DNA from: Muricea muricata
Taxonomy: Eukaryota; Cnidaria; Anthozoa; Malacalcyonacea; Plexauridae
Length of the DNA: 64,000 bases
Direction: 5' to 3'
Assembly: GCA_963855995.1 (NCBI GenBank)
Contig: OY979730.1
Coordinates: 434,501-498,500, forward strand
Part shown: piece after piece, positions 1 through 11,476 of the stretch
Layout: each line of letters starts with the position of its first letter
Numbering within the stretch: the stretch's first letter is position 1
The notes under the pieces: model-generated
What the model was told of the DNA's origin: nothing
The model's input: the letters and a program-made list of their open reading frames with translations, nothing else
Database searches by the model: none
Made by a program: the position numbers and the translations under genes

Positions 1-3000
1 GTCTGTTTCGCCTTCTCTCCGTATTTCTTCACTTGCAGGATTTCTGTTCCATTCTTCTAAGTCTGATATCTTCTTCTCTTGTTCTAACACTCGTATCTGA
101 AAGAATACCGCTGTACATTATACTGTAGACTTGTAGACTGCTAACACGTTTAAATTATTAGATATCATCGTAAAGGATATTGGCAATAAAAATTAAGTTT
201 GATCCATTTAAGGCCTTTACAGCTTTTCCACATAACGCTTGATTCTTGGGATACTTAAACTCAAACATGTGAGATGTTCCCATTTTGACACTTACCGCAA
301 TTCTCGACCTCACAAGGTGATCACAAGTTAGATAAGCCTTAAAAAAATAAATATACATACCTCCTGCTTTTTGACAAGCATTTCCAATCTTTTTATCTCA
401 TTTTCTTTTCCAACGAGATGCTTCTGGACTTCTTCAACCTGACTGCGAAGCTGCTGAATCTCTTCCCGCTTAGTTCGGTTCGAGGCTAAGGAATGCTGAA
501 GCTCTTTCTGAAGCTCAACCAACGTTTCTTCTGTTGAGAACTTACTTTGTAAAGCAGCGCTGTAAAAACAATTAGATATCTTGAGTGTTCATCCTAATGA
601 ATTGAGTTTTAACTGTCGTGAAAAAAAAAATTGGAAACAGCTTGATATTGTTGCTCTTTCTTGTGCTGTTTTCAAGCAAATCTGTGGCTGAGCGTACTGA
701 ATAATGGAGCATGCATAAGCTTTCAGGGCAGTTACAAATGACTTAGAAGACATCAATGCGTAGATGGCAGAACTTTATTAGTGTGAAAATATCGTCGTAT
801 TTTATTGCATTATCTCCATTAGTTACAAAACTTCGTGTGTGGGTGTTTTGAAACGGCTAAAAATCATAACATATAGTTTGAGACAACCAAAATTTTTTGC
901 AAAGTGCGTTGTTTCCCAATTCACACTTAAGACACATCGAGGTGAAATTTGATATTCTTAGTCATAAGCCCCCCCCCCCCTTGGAGATATCCAAAACCGG
1001 TTTATTTCCAGGAAAGAGGGATGACTCTTGTATCTCTTTTCTGTGACTCTACAAAGGCTCAAAATAACACTGGAAACCAGTCAAACGTGTTTTCTGAACA
1101 GTTAAACGGGTCGTGAATACGGGACGCACTATACCCACTATAAATCCGTGATCAAGAAACGACATTAACGGATAAAAACTCATCCAAACACGTGATAATT
1201 ACTTAAACTGGATTTCTGAATTTAGAATCTGTCTCTGAATATTCAAACAATCTAACCCTTGAACGGGCGTTCTCCACTCGTCTGCCTCAAGATTACGCTT
1301 CACACCATCATTATGATCCTCGACTCTCGCGCCAAGCTTTGACATCGATTCATAAATACGAAGTTGTTCTGTCACGTCGACAAGATCCGCCTGAGAAAAA
1401 AAAACATGAGCACCGTCAAAAGGGGGAGAATAGTAACGAGAACGGATGAAAGGTAGGGTACAACAGCAGTGATGAATTAGAGTGCCAACGAAACGAAAAA
1501 TTTTATTGAATTACGTGGAAGAACTTTTAAAACTGCAATACAAGTTCTTTTATACTCCAAACACTTTATTGACGAGATATTTCTCATTTTTTATTTTATC
1601 CACTTATTGCATCACAGTTCCCACAGTGAATCGCTCGAAAGTGGACTGTAATCTTGTTTTCTTAGAAAGAAACTATTTAGATATAGTATGATTATGTCTG
1701 TGGAGTGGGAAGAAACACGAGGAAGATCAATAGGAAACAATGTTTCCACAACGATGCTTCCAGGTTTTCACAGGGTTTTTTTGCTGCGTAGTACCTCCGT
1801 CGCCTTGTAGAGATTTTCAAACTCGTCCTTCTCTTGTTGGGTGAGATTCAGTTGACGTTGAAGCTGCGAAATTTCCTTCGTTGAGCCTGCATATAAAACA
1901 CACATAAGTCATGCCACACCCACATGTAGCAGTAGCGAAGCCAGCCCGACATTTGGTCATGCAAATGCAAATTTTTCTGTGTTTTTGACCGTATAAGGAA
2001 TGAATCTCTAAAGAAATGAATAATGATAATGATTTAAATTTGCATAGCATGACCAGGCTGGCTTCGCTACTGACATGTAGTACACCGTGTTTATGGCCAG
2101 CTTGCCGCGCCAGAATTACTTAATACGACCTTATCATTTACCGTTTAATTGACAAAAATGCAACCCTGGGCAAATTTTTCGTAATCTAAACGTTTCTAGT
2201 TTTCTCTAATCTAATAAAAATTCGAATTTGCAGAACTGCCCATACACGAGCGACAGGGCATCGTTCGACCAGGCATCACAAAGATGGCTAATTTTAGTGG
2301 CAAATTCTGATAACACACAGTCAGGGTCGAAGTGGGATCGCAAGAAGAAAGAATTACAAGAAGGAAGAAAGAAATGCAAGAAAGAATTGTAAGAAGAAAG
2401 AATTACTTCGTAAGAAGAAAGAATTACAAGAAGGAAGGAAGAAAGAATTACAAGAAAGAATTGTAAGAAGAAAGAATTACTTCGTAAGAAGAAAGAATTA
2501 CAAGAAGGAAGAAAGAATAACAAGAAAGAATTGTAAGAAGAAAGAATTACTTCGTAAAAAGAAAGAATTACAAGAAGAAAGAAAGAATTACAAGAAAGAA
2601 TTGTAAGAAGAAAGAATTACTTCGTAAGAAGAAAGAATTACAAGAAAGAATTGTAAGAAGAAAGAATTACTTCGTAAGAAGAAAGAATTACAAGAAGGAA
2701 GAAAGAATTACAAGAAAGAATTGTAAGAAGAAAGAATTACTTCGTAAGAAGAAAGAATTACAAGAAAGAATTGTAAGAAGAAAGAATTACTTCGTAAGAA
2801 GAAAGAATTACAAGAAGGAAGAAAGAATTACAAGAAAGAATTGTAAGAAGAAAGAATTACTTCGTAAGAAGAAAGAATTACAAGAAGGAAGAAAGAATTA
2901 CAAGAAAGAATTGTAAGAAGAAAGAATTACTTCGTAAGTGGAAAGAATTACAAGAAGGAAGAAAGAATTACAAGAAAGAATTACAGCTGTTGTGTATTTT

Positions 3001-6000
3001 ACAAGAAGGAAGATTACCGGAGTTCAACAATTCTTCATTTTGCTTCTGACTCTGCTCCAGGCTCTTTGTCAATCTGTTCACTGTCTCCGCTCGTTCCAGT
3101 CTCACGCGATCACCTTCCTTGCGTGCTTGAACCAACTCCTCATGCAGACGTTTAGATTCCTCGTCCTGTAAGAAGACGATAAGATGCCAGGCTGCTTTCA
3201 CGGCGAGAAAGGCCAGTTAACACTGACAAATATTTGATATTTGATATTGAGATTTTCTCCGATTGATACATACGGCAAGAATGAATGGTAATTAAGAATA
3301 TATTGGTAATTTAGGCGAGAAAACAGTGAGCTCCATATATTATATCTGGATGAAAACTTCAATCGATTGGTCGCTAGAAAAGTGAAGCCAGAGATAACAT
3401 CAGTGCTGACATCGCGGAGGACTTAGATGTTCGCGAATCTTCCGTTCTTTGATTCCAGTCCCTGATGAGATCAAAGCCTGCACGTTCGTGACTCATAACC
3501 ATGCGATTGTCATTCTGGCGTACGAGAACGACTGTAACGCCATTATATCTGCTTATTAGGTACAGGCAAAATTTCACATTTGACATTTTTACACATATTT
3601 ACTCAGTTACATACGCCAGAGTAAAAATTGGATGCGACATACCGCATCGTGTAAACCGACTTTAACCGTCTTAACCTTCAATTTCGCTTCACTTTTGGCA
3701 TTTGCGTTTACACTCCAGATATATATAGGGCTCACTGGAAATCATACTACACTAAGAATATCGCGATGCATCTGTCAGAAGGACAAACTCACAACAGAAA
3801 TCGCAGCATTCTTTACTGAGAAGAGATCAATTATAATATTTTCATTTTAAAACTTTGCGGATCGAATTTAAAATGATGCCCAAATTCAGCGCTAAAAACC
3901 AGTGACAGTTACCTTCCACATTAAGGAACTGTTGACCTCGTCCAGTTTCTGTTTGAGTCGAGCGATATCTTCTTCGTGTCTCTTTTTTGTTGCCATGACA
4001 ATATTCTCGTGCTGTTCACGTGCACGAGACAAAGACTCGGATTTCTCTAACTCCATCAACTGCTCGTGAAGACTTTCAATCGTTTTCTTCGCTGATTCCA
4101 ACTCAGATTCGATCTAAAAACAATAAAGGGATAGTGTTTGTGGAATTACTCCGAGTTTATATCCGCACTGGACAGGCTGAAAAATATACCTGACCAAGGC
4201 GGCAATCGAACCTACGGCCTCTGGGAAGCTAGTCCAATGAACTACCAAACAACTCAAAGTACAACCACCAGATATATCACCACCATCATCCATATGGATA
4301 GTGCTGGGATGGCAAAAAAAATTAACTACATCAAAACATATCCTTCATAACAGGGTGTTAAACTTGCCTCGTTTCTTTCGCCATTCAATCGTTCTTTCTC
4401 AAGATCAGAGTCTTGAAGTTTGCGTTCCAATTCATCCATTTCGTGTTTACGACTCGTTGCGATCTCTTGCGCATGCTCTAAGCTTGACGCTATGCCGTCA
4501 CGTTCACCTAGCAAAACAAGCAACGTAACTATTTAGACACGACAAACTTGACTGGCTCGTTTTTACGCACGTAAAAATCCCACAACTTGTAGCAAGTCTA
4601 CAAACAAACTCTCAACAAGTTGCGTTCAAGTCTAAATACGGAACAAGCAGTCAGAGAACACCTTGTTGACAACTTCTAAACAGACATGTTAAAAGTCGTT
4701 TGCAGACTTTAAACGACTTGTGCATTTTTACGTGTGTAGTTGGTTGGTGTTACTATCAGTCGGTTTAAAGAGGACTCAAAAGTCAGAAATCAAAACTGTA
4801 GCTCAACACTAGACAAAGTTGGTTCTATATAATAATGAACATCCCCTAAAGCACCTTTCATCAAAGCGAGCTGGTGATTCAGAACTCGTATCTTTCTTTC
4901 ATAATCTTTCTCTTTGCTAGCTAATTCATTTGTGAGTTCTTCCAACTTTCGTTTGCGAGCACGATGAAGAATCTGTAACTGAGCGAGTTCCAAAGTCGAA
5001 TGTGATATGGATGTTTGTCCCAACATGGCTTGCTGTTGAATTGCTTCCTGTTGTGACTCTGTCACATCCAATGCTGTCCCTCGTTTGTACTGAACTTGGA
5101 AATCGTCGATAATATCTGTTGTAGCACTCGTGGTAGGCTTGTAGTAAAAAACATCAAAATCTCTTCAAAAACGCATTAATTATTCATGAACTAATTATCC
5201 AATATATAGGGCTAAATAAGTCACGTGCATGCCTCTGTAGAACTGCTAGGGAACACTTAATTATGCAACAATACAAAAGATGATTGTCATGCAAAGTATA
5301 TACAGAATTTTATATAAAGATTTTTATATAAAGATTTGGCTTTATTATGCAAATGTTTTTGAAGCCATTTAAAACACTTGGATGACGTGTTTTATTAGGT
5401 ACAAAGCCACTTGCGCTTCCATCTCGTGTCTCTATACCCTAAGAAAACACTCCTGCTCTTGTTTAAAATAGTGCTTCGAAATTATGCATATTTACCATCT
5501 ACAGCAACTACTGTCTGTGGTGTGACCAACCTACTTGATATATGCCTGACCACGGTGGCAATCAAATCTACGACCTTTAGACTGCTAGCCCAACGCTCTG
5601 CAAACTGCGCAACATACAGTAGTGAGCTCGGTTTTATATCAGAACTTAACGGAATTATGTTGAAAGAAACTAAAGCCATGATGAAACTAAGCTTATTTTT
5701 GCTCTCCTTTTTACAATCCCAACCAACTTGCAGTCAACATTCTGTCAGAAATAAGCTGAGCATTGATTATAATACTTTTCGTATATATGCAGTAAATGCT
5801 GTTAGTCTAAAGGCAAGGTGTTACCTGCTGGATCTTAGAGGTGAAATGCTTTTGCAACAACATGCAGGTGGATTCACTATTGAATATGCCATTTATAACA
5901 TTAACTAAAGCCTTCTTAACACATAAAACTGTATAATGATAAAGCACTCACCTGTTCTTGGTTAGGTTTTCCTCCTGCTTTTGAATAAACAACATTGAAA

Positions 6001-7553
6001 TTTTGATCATGATCACCATACCTTGTGGTACCATCATATTCCTCTGTACCAGAGTAGCACACACCACCATCCTCATAATATCCCTCACTTTCACCAGACA
6101 TGGGGTCATCACCAACATGGTATGTATACTGCCCACTATATCCATCATGATCCTCCATGTAATCATAATTATCCCGATGATATCCCCTTGGTACAGATTC
6201 TGAGGCTGGGTTAAGATGGCTGCTTGATGGTTCTTGGTGGTACGTGCTATCTGGAGGAGGACTAGTTGCAAACCTCTGAACAAACTCTTCACCACGACGT
6301 GTTAAAAGCATGGAAAACCTGTTTAGTTGGGGATATTCAGGTTGCTCTTGTTGTGAATCCCTTTGCTCTTCATTATTGTGCACATCCCCCTGGTGTTGCT
6401 GCTCATATGGTTGATCCGTATGATATTCTGGCGTTTCACGACCTTGGGTTGAAGTGCTAAGGCCCGGAGAAGTGAACGACGCGTCATCTAGTAGCTCATC
6501 TGGAAGCTCTTTGGAAAGATAGTCATGAAGCTAAATATTAAATTAAAAAGAATCAACATTATTCAGCATGTGAAGTATATACTAAAATATCTGCATGACA
6601 AGCAAGTCTTATACAGACTACCCTTTCCCAATTAAGCTCCAACAAGCACATCATTGGGGGGAGTGCAGCAAGCAAGCACATATTTCATACCCATGGAATG
6701 TACCTACTGTCATAATCGTCAAATAAAACCTCTAGGCTAAAATACAATGTTTTCTGTATGATTAATGTCAGGTTCTGGGTAGGATTCCCTACAGATCAGT
6801 ATTGAGTAAAATGCAAGTATATAAAACAGTCAGTACTCCAGTGGGCCAACGTTGAGATTTTGAAAAGTTTGCCATACGTTTTAAATCCTTAAATGGATCC
6901 TGAAACCCCTTTTGACATGCTGAAATTGAAAATTCTACACAAAATATGATTTATGAAAAAAACCACCTCTTGCTCTCGCTCTGCATCTTCCTGATCGAGT
7001 TGAGCTTCGTCATCGTCACCTAGAGCCTGCCAAGATGCCAGAAAATTGGGATAAATTAAGTACTTGAGGAAACTTTATCATTAACAAAAATACGTTGAAA
7101 CTCCAATAAGTTAAAAGAAACTCTAATAGCTTTTTATTGTGTACATATGGTATACCATGGACCATGCATGAGGTCGTTGGTAGGTGAAATTTTGGGAATG
7201 TCTTATTAAAATGCGTTTTGAGTAATGGAAAATCTTTTTTCTCACGAAAGAGCCCCGGAGAAAAAAGCAAGGAAAGTTCAATGCTCTTCACGTACATTCT
7301 TATAGATTTAATGACGTCCTCATGACTTGAACTTTTGCTTTCAAAATTCAAGAAAATTAAGAGATTCAAATCTTGTACGAGCTTTGATATTTATATAAAG
7401 AAAATATACAATGGACATACCAACAATCAAAGTAAACCAGAAAACACAATGACAAAAAGTATTTTTAACTGCTATCAAACGGACAGCAAAATTAATAATT
7501 AAAACGTGTGAATATACCTGTACATCAAAGTTCACTTGACTCAGACCTGTCAT
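1..7553 (-). CDS. CEP152: CEP152-like centrosomal protein, 5' part of gene (11 coding exons)
   Basis: CEP152 is a coiled-coil scaffold of the proximal centriole that recruits PLK4 to start centriole duplication. Coding exons in transcript order are 7553-7518, 7026-6967, 6530-5952, 5137-4855, 4507-4368, 4113-3913, 3165-3018, 1886-1795, 1390-1203, 559-361 and 96-1 (continues off the window), about 674 codons. The start is the ATG at 7553, opening MTGLSQVNFDVQ, followed by an acidic exon (ALGDDDEAQLDQED) and LHDYLSKELPDELLDD, matching the order in the vertebrate N-terminus. Strong family resemblances are LAQLQILHRARKRKLEEL, RKIRVLNHQLALMKG, SESLSRAREQHENIVM and LTKSLEQSQKQNEELLNSG. All exon phases join in frame. 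The intron after exon 5 appears to use a GC donor (GAG|GCAAGT). The 3' end of exon 9 is least sure: GT sites near 1263 and 1202 both keep frame. The large third exon is Q/Y/S-rich and poorly conserved. Introns hold a minisatellite, a hAT MITE and two tRNA-derived repeats. Confidence 0.93.
1930..2072. mobile_element. hAT-type MITE, family B (143 bp) in a CEP152 intron
   Basis: The ends are inverted repeats, CAGTAGCGAAGCCAGCC at the left and its complement at the right. The element is flanked on both sides by the identical 8-bp direct repeat ACATGTAG, the target-site duplication length of hAT transposons. It has no coding capacity, so it is a non-autonomous element. A second copy lies at 33,008-33,165 and a half copy at 39,034-39,079. 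Confidence 0.85.
2335..2998. repeat. AAGAA-rich minisatellite, 50/70-bp units, in a CEP152 intron
   Basis: About 660 bp of tandem purine-rich repeat. A 50-bp core (CAAGAAAGAATTGTAAGAAG followed by AAAGAATTACTTCGTAAGAA and GAAAGAATTA) is sometimes extended by a 20-bp block CAAGAAGGAAGAAAGAATTA to 70 bp. The array ends about 20 bp from the splice donor of CEP152 exon 7 (donor at 3017). Open reading frames across it are repeat artefacts. Confidence 0.9.
4168..4275 (-). mobile_element. tRNA-derived SINE-like fragment in a CEP152 intron
   Basis: Read on the minus strand it holds an A-box-like TAGTTCATTGG (4233-4243) and a B-box-like GGTTCGATTGC (4202-4212), followed by CGCCTTGGTCAGGTATAT. The second copy at 5,535-5,640 shares this downstream tail, which marks both as members of one repeat family rather than functional tRNA genes. 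No full cloverleaf or CCA-ready acceptor stem is apparent. Confidence 0.55.
5535..5640 (-). mobile_element. tRNA-derived SINE-like fragment, second copy
   Basis: On the minus strand it reads CAGAGCGTTGGGCTAGCAG then TCTAAAGGTCGTAGATTTGA, closely resembling the D-arm, anticodon arm and B box of a tRNA (a CTAGCAG loop with an alanine-like AGC is possible). It ends with the tail TTGCCACCGTGGTCAGGCAT shared with the copy at 4,168-4,275. The B box is degraded (GATTTGATT), which argues against a working tRNA gene. Confidence 0.55.
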
Positions 7554-8349
7554 CTTTTATGATCTGTACTATTGACAATAAAACTTTCTATATGCAAGTA
7601 TCAGACCAGTTTTTCATTGCAGAGCAAATTCCAACCTTCTATTTTTATTGCCACGTAAGATTTGGTTGCGGTAGCCACCGTTAAGGCAACAAAAACTTTG
7701 CCAACTTTAGGAAACAATGATGAGGGAAGATTGGCAGCCATGTTGTTTCGGTCCGAACTTCGCGCTTTATTTGCGTCACGCACGGACACGAAAACGAACC
7801 AATTAAAATCAACAAATAGGTACGCAGTGCGTACATGAGTGAACTGGCCAGGAAATCAACCTCGATCCCAGGGCCTTTTTTAAAATGGAGGGAGGAAAAA
7901 GGCCCTGGCACCGGCTGCTATTTTCTGCAATTTCATTGGTCTATAACCTCACCCAGCTAATTTATTCAAAACTGTATATATGTATATCTGCGTGGAGAAA
8001 AAATTACGAGTAAAATTTAACGCCTTACTGAGGGACTGCATTACGTGTTTTTTTCTAAACACTTCGATGTATCGGTAATTTTGGAAAAAAATCGCATATA
8101 CAGTTATCGCGTTGATTTATTTAAAAACCACGATTCGTGGTTTTGAAAGCCAGCGGGTAAAAGCCCTGGGAACGAGGTTAGCCAGGAGATCTTTAAAATG
8201 AATGTAGAAGGAAAAATATCTTCCTAAAACCTTTTTATTTAAGGCCTAATCTACCACGGGGACGTAGCAAAGAAACAGTTTTAAAGGTTCGTTGAGGAAA
8301 AATCCTCGAAACCACGCTAAGCAGACAAATTAAGGCAATACAGAATAAA

Positions 8350-8565
8350 ACAAATTCTGAAAATATACATTTGTATTCTCGATTATTCAAGAAAAAACAA
8401 GAAAACGACGGAGTTGGTGATACTTCGTCTTCATTCCCAAGACATATTATCAAAGCCATGACAATGTATTTGGAAAAAGGACGAAATATAACCGACTCCG
8501 TCGTTTTCTTGTTAGTTTTTTTCAGGAATATCGAGAATACAAGATGCCTATTTTCAAAATTCTCG
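8350..8565. repeat. Inverted-repeat (foldback) element, about 215 bp
   Basis: The arms AACAAGAAAACGACGGAGT (near 8,395) and ACTCCGTCGTTTTCTTGTT (near 8,496) are complementary. Pairing continues outward through TGTATTCTCGA (8,372) and TCGAGAATACA (8,531). No target duplication was identified with confidence. Confidence 0.7.
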
Positions 8566-9741
8566 AGTGCGGGGACGACAAATTGCCTTTTTTGATGAGA
8601 AATTAACAAGTGTTTACGATGTATATGCACTTTAGCTCGAACTTTAATTAGTCGTTATCGAAGCACTTTAGCTTCGGTTGCTTCAGTGTCGGTCGTAAAC
8701 AAATCAAATACCTCGGGCAATACAAAAACATGCCAACTTAACAATGTTCAAGCCTGTTTTCATCAAGCTAGAACAGATTGTTCGTTTTTAGCTGTGTAAA
8801 CGGTTCTGAATAAATACAGAAACCAAAACAGTCGGTCAAACTATCTAACCCAGCGTGAGCGCTAACGCTTTGAACAGCTCTCCCCCCCTGGAACAAATCT
8901 TGGGGTTGACTGCTCCGCCGTTGCAAATCATTAGTTTTTTATTCGCTAAAATTTTATGTTTTCTCGCTGATATAATCACAAGATGAAACTATTTGTCACG
9001 GTCTATCAGTACGGTCCTTTTCAAAAACTTTCATGAACAACTGCACTGAAAAGAGGGTGATAAAGGGGGGAGGGGGTTCAGATCACGTTTCAAGAGAGGA
9101 AACAGGTAAAAAATTAATAATTTCACGAAATTTAATGAACTCGTTTTTAACTGTGTAAATTAAATGCTTTTCTTAACCCATCAGCCTATTTTACGTTGTA
9201 GAAAGTAAAATTAAAGCACCATTGAAAGCTCAAATTCGGATGAATTTTTGTAAAAACAGCCAATATATGTAGAAAAAAATGAAGAAAATAGATGCATTTA
9301 GTAAAATTGTTGTAACCAATGCATTGTACTTTGTTCTTTAGCACTTATCCCTACTCGTTCGGCTGCCAATCACGGCTCAGGACTAGGCATGTAAATCACA
9401 TTTCACGACACAAAAATTCGTCAAATCTCATTTCACAACAACAAATACTGGCAATTTACGGCTCACGAAAAAACCCTTTACCACCCTCTGAAAACCGAGA
9501 TTGATTTTGGTAAACGTGCGACGCACGGGAGCTAACATAGCGCCAACATTGGGGAAAAAACGACTTGGGAAGGTCTATATGTTAGTGTTCCGTTGATTTT
9601 ATTAGAACGCAATTAGGTCTTCGACAAAACAAATTGAAGAATAATTACGTCTACATCACACCTACACCTTAATTATTCCGGCAAACCTGGTTTAGTATAA
9701 ATTTCCAGCTGACTATTCATGAATAATAAATAGCGTCTGCG

Positions 9742-10025
9742 AGCTACAATCTTGGACAAAACCTGTTGAGACACATTGAAATTTTGAAGACGAGATACGC
9801 GTGCCCTTCTCGACTGATTTAAATGCTCACAATTTTTATTCTAAACCCCCCTCCCCCAGTTCAATGTTGACATAATTCGACAGCCGCATGTCCGAAGAAT
9901 AGGTATCATCACAACAACATTGAATTGGGGGGTGGGGGGGGGGGGGCAAATAGAATTATACAAACACTACGAATATGACATATGATCGTTCATGTGTCTC
10001 AACAATTTTGTCCAAGATTGTAGCT
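9742..10025. mobile_element. MITE-like palindromic element, about 284 bp
   Basis: The ends AGCTACAATCTTGGACAAAA and its near-complement TTTTGTCCAAGATTGTAGCT flank inner complementary arms containing TTCAATGTTG and CAACATTGAA and opposing C-rich and G-rich runs. The whole element can fold back on itself. It lies upstream of the GPCR gene and could contribute regulatory sequence, though nothing in it shows this. Confidence 0.7.
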
Positions 10026-10546
10026 ATTGATTTTCCTGCATTCTGATTGGTCAAGATTCACAGTCTCTGAAGTGATAGTCACTGGCCAGTGACTATAGCT
10101 TTTTGCATTTGGCTGTTTTTCCAAGCGAATTTTTATAAAGTTTAGTTGATTATTATTTGTAAACATCTGGAAATCACCTCGCCTTCGGTAATAATAATAG
10201 TAAATGTTTAGAAGATCAAAATTTGCTAAATGATACGAGCTGCCGCGATAAGTGTTATGTTATTGAGCACATTGTTTCATACATCACATATAGTGTTAAT
10301 ATAATCTTCAATTAGATCATTAAGCTGGGTGTAATGTGTTTATTATGTTCTTCTTATGTGCTAATTAAACAAATCGAACATCAGCAATTTTTTCATGTAT
10401 GTAATCAAATGTGCAAATTTTTAAAATTGTTACCTTTAAGTCTCTCTCTATATATGAACAGCTCTGAAGTTTAAACCTCACATAGGACAGTAAATTAGCG
10501 AAGTGAGGAAGTCTGAAAAACGGGTGCAGATTATCCAGACGTCGCG

Positions 10547-11476
10547 ATGAATGAAAGCATTGAAAATTTCCTTAAAACCTGCAACTTCCTCAGTAAGAAG
10601 ATTGATGTCGTAAGTAGTTTTAAATCTCGTACATATGAAATCAACCGAATATCAAATATTGTCTTTCTCGCCGTTCTCATAATTCCCACTGTGTTACTGA
10701 ATGCAGTTGCAGCAATAACCATTTGGAAAACATCACAGCTAAGAAAAAAACCTTGCTACTTCGTCATTCTCCTTCAATCGTCAGTTGACTTGGGTGTCGG
10801 CTGCGTTGCCCTTCCAATATCTTTCGTCGCCTTACTTGCCCCGTTTACAACAAACGTAGATATTTGTGCAGCTATCTTGATTGTCAAAACAGTCTCAATG
10901 TTACTAAGTGGTGTCTCAATAATAACAATGTCAGCATTGACTGTCGAAAGATACATTGGCGTACTTCACCCGTATTCCTACAATACATTGGTAACGAAAC
11001 GCAGAATTGTGATGTTTGTACTGGTTTTGATGTTATTGTTGATCATTGTTGTCTTAACCTTGGGCCAATATGCTACCACAAAAACACACTTCGGAAGTGG
11101 ATTTCTCGCGATATTTCTGATTTTCACCATTTTTTCGTACACCCGAATTTATCTAGTCATACGAAGGCTGTCGCGCTCAGAGGTCATACCTCATGAAGAC
11201 GGAAGCGAAAGAGGCAAGAAAAGACGAAGAGTACCCGGTGAACTAAAAAACGCCATTTCTAGCTTCATGGTCGTCATTTTCTTTTTCATTCTCTTAGTTC
11301 CCTACGTACTTATCCCAATTTTACTTCCGATGGGGAAGATGAATTTAAATGTCTATATATGGTGGTGTATTACGTTAATGTATCTAAATTCCAGCGTCAA
11401 TTCCGTGATCTTTTTTTGGAGAAGTAAAGTACTGAGAAAACAGGCCGTCAAAATCCTGAAACAGTCCAAGCGCTAA
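10547..11476 (+). CDS. Rhodopsin-like (class A) G-protein-coupled receptor, intronless, orphan
   Basis: A single 309-codon exon encoding seven hydrophobic segments, at about residues 36-60, 71-96, 108-132, 153-173, 184-206, 237-261 and 268-291. Family landmarks are N52 in TM1, D81 in TM2, C107 at the top of TM3 and an E-R-Y triplet (134-136) at the end of TM3, the class A G-protein coupling motif. Departures from the family: TM4 has no tryptophan, the second extracellular loop is very short and lacks the cysteine that normally pairs with C107, TM6 reads LLVPY instead of CWxP, and TM7 ends in NSVIFF where NPxxY is expected. A basic RGKKRRR stretch lies in the third intracellular loop. The ligand cannot be inferred. 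The start ATG gives a short N-terminal tail with no signal peptide and an N-glycosylation site only at N2. Intronless receptors of this kind are common in cnidarians and often clustered, but only one copy is seen here. Confidence 0.85.
   Translation: MNESIENFLKTCNFLSKKIDVVSSFKSRTYEINRISNIVFLAVLIIPTVLLNAVAAITIWKTSQLRKKPCYFVILLQSSVDLGVGCVALPISFVALLAPFTTNVDICAAILIVKTVSMLLSGVSIITMSALTVERYIGVLHPYSYNTLVTKRRIVMFVLVLMLLLIIVVLTLGQYATTKTHFGSGFLAIFLIFTIFSYTRIYLVIRRLSRSEVIPHEDGSERGKKRRRVPGELKNAISSFMVVIFFFILLVPYVLIPILLPMGKMNLNVYIWWCITLMYLNSSVNSVIFFWRSKVLRKQAVKILKQSKR

Larger units (their letters stand above)
7554..10546. other. Intergenic region between divergent CEP152 and GPCR genes
   Basis: About 3 kb with no supportable coding sequence. 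The CEP152 promoter and 5' UTR should lie just above 7,553. Two foldback elements (8,350-8,565 and 9,742-10,025) and a few homopolymer runs are visible. Short open frames here (for example 8,235-8,630 minus and 9,319-9,504 plus) show no family resemblance and fall partly in the repeats. Confidence 0.7.

Noticed and set aside
2206-2523. 105-codon minus-strand frame rich in F, L and S
   Set aside because: It runs through the AAGAA minisatellite inside a CEP152 intron.
4202-4243. Functional tRNA gene
   Set aside because: Only box-like words are present. No acceptor stem can be drawn, and the second copy shares a non-tRNA tail, which fits a SINE.
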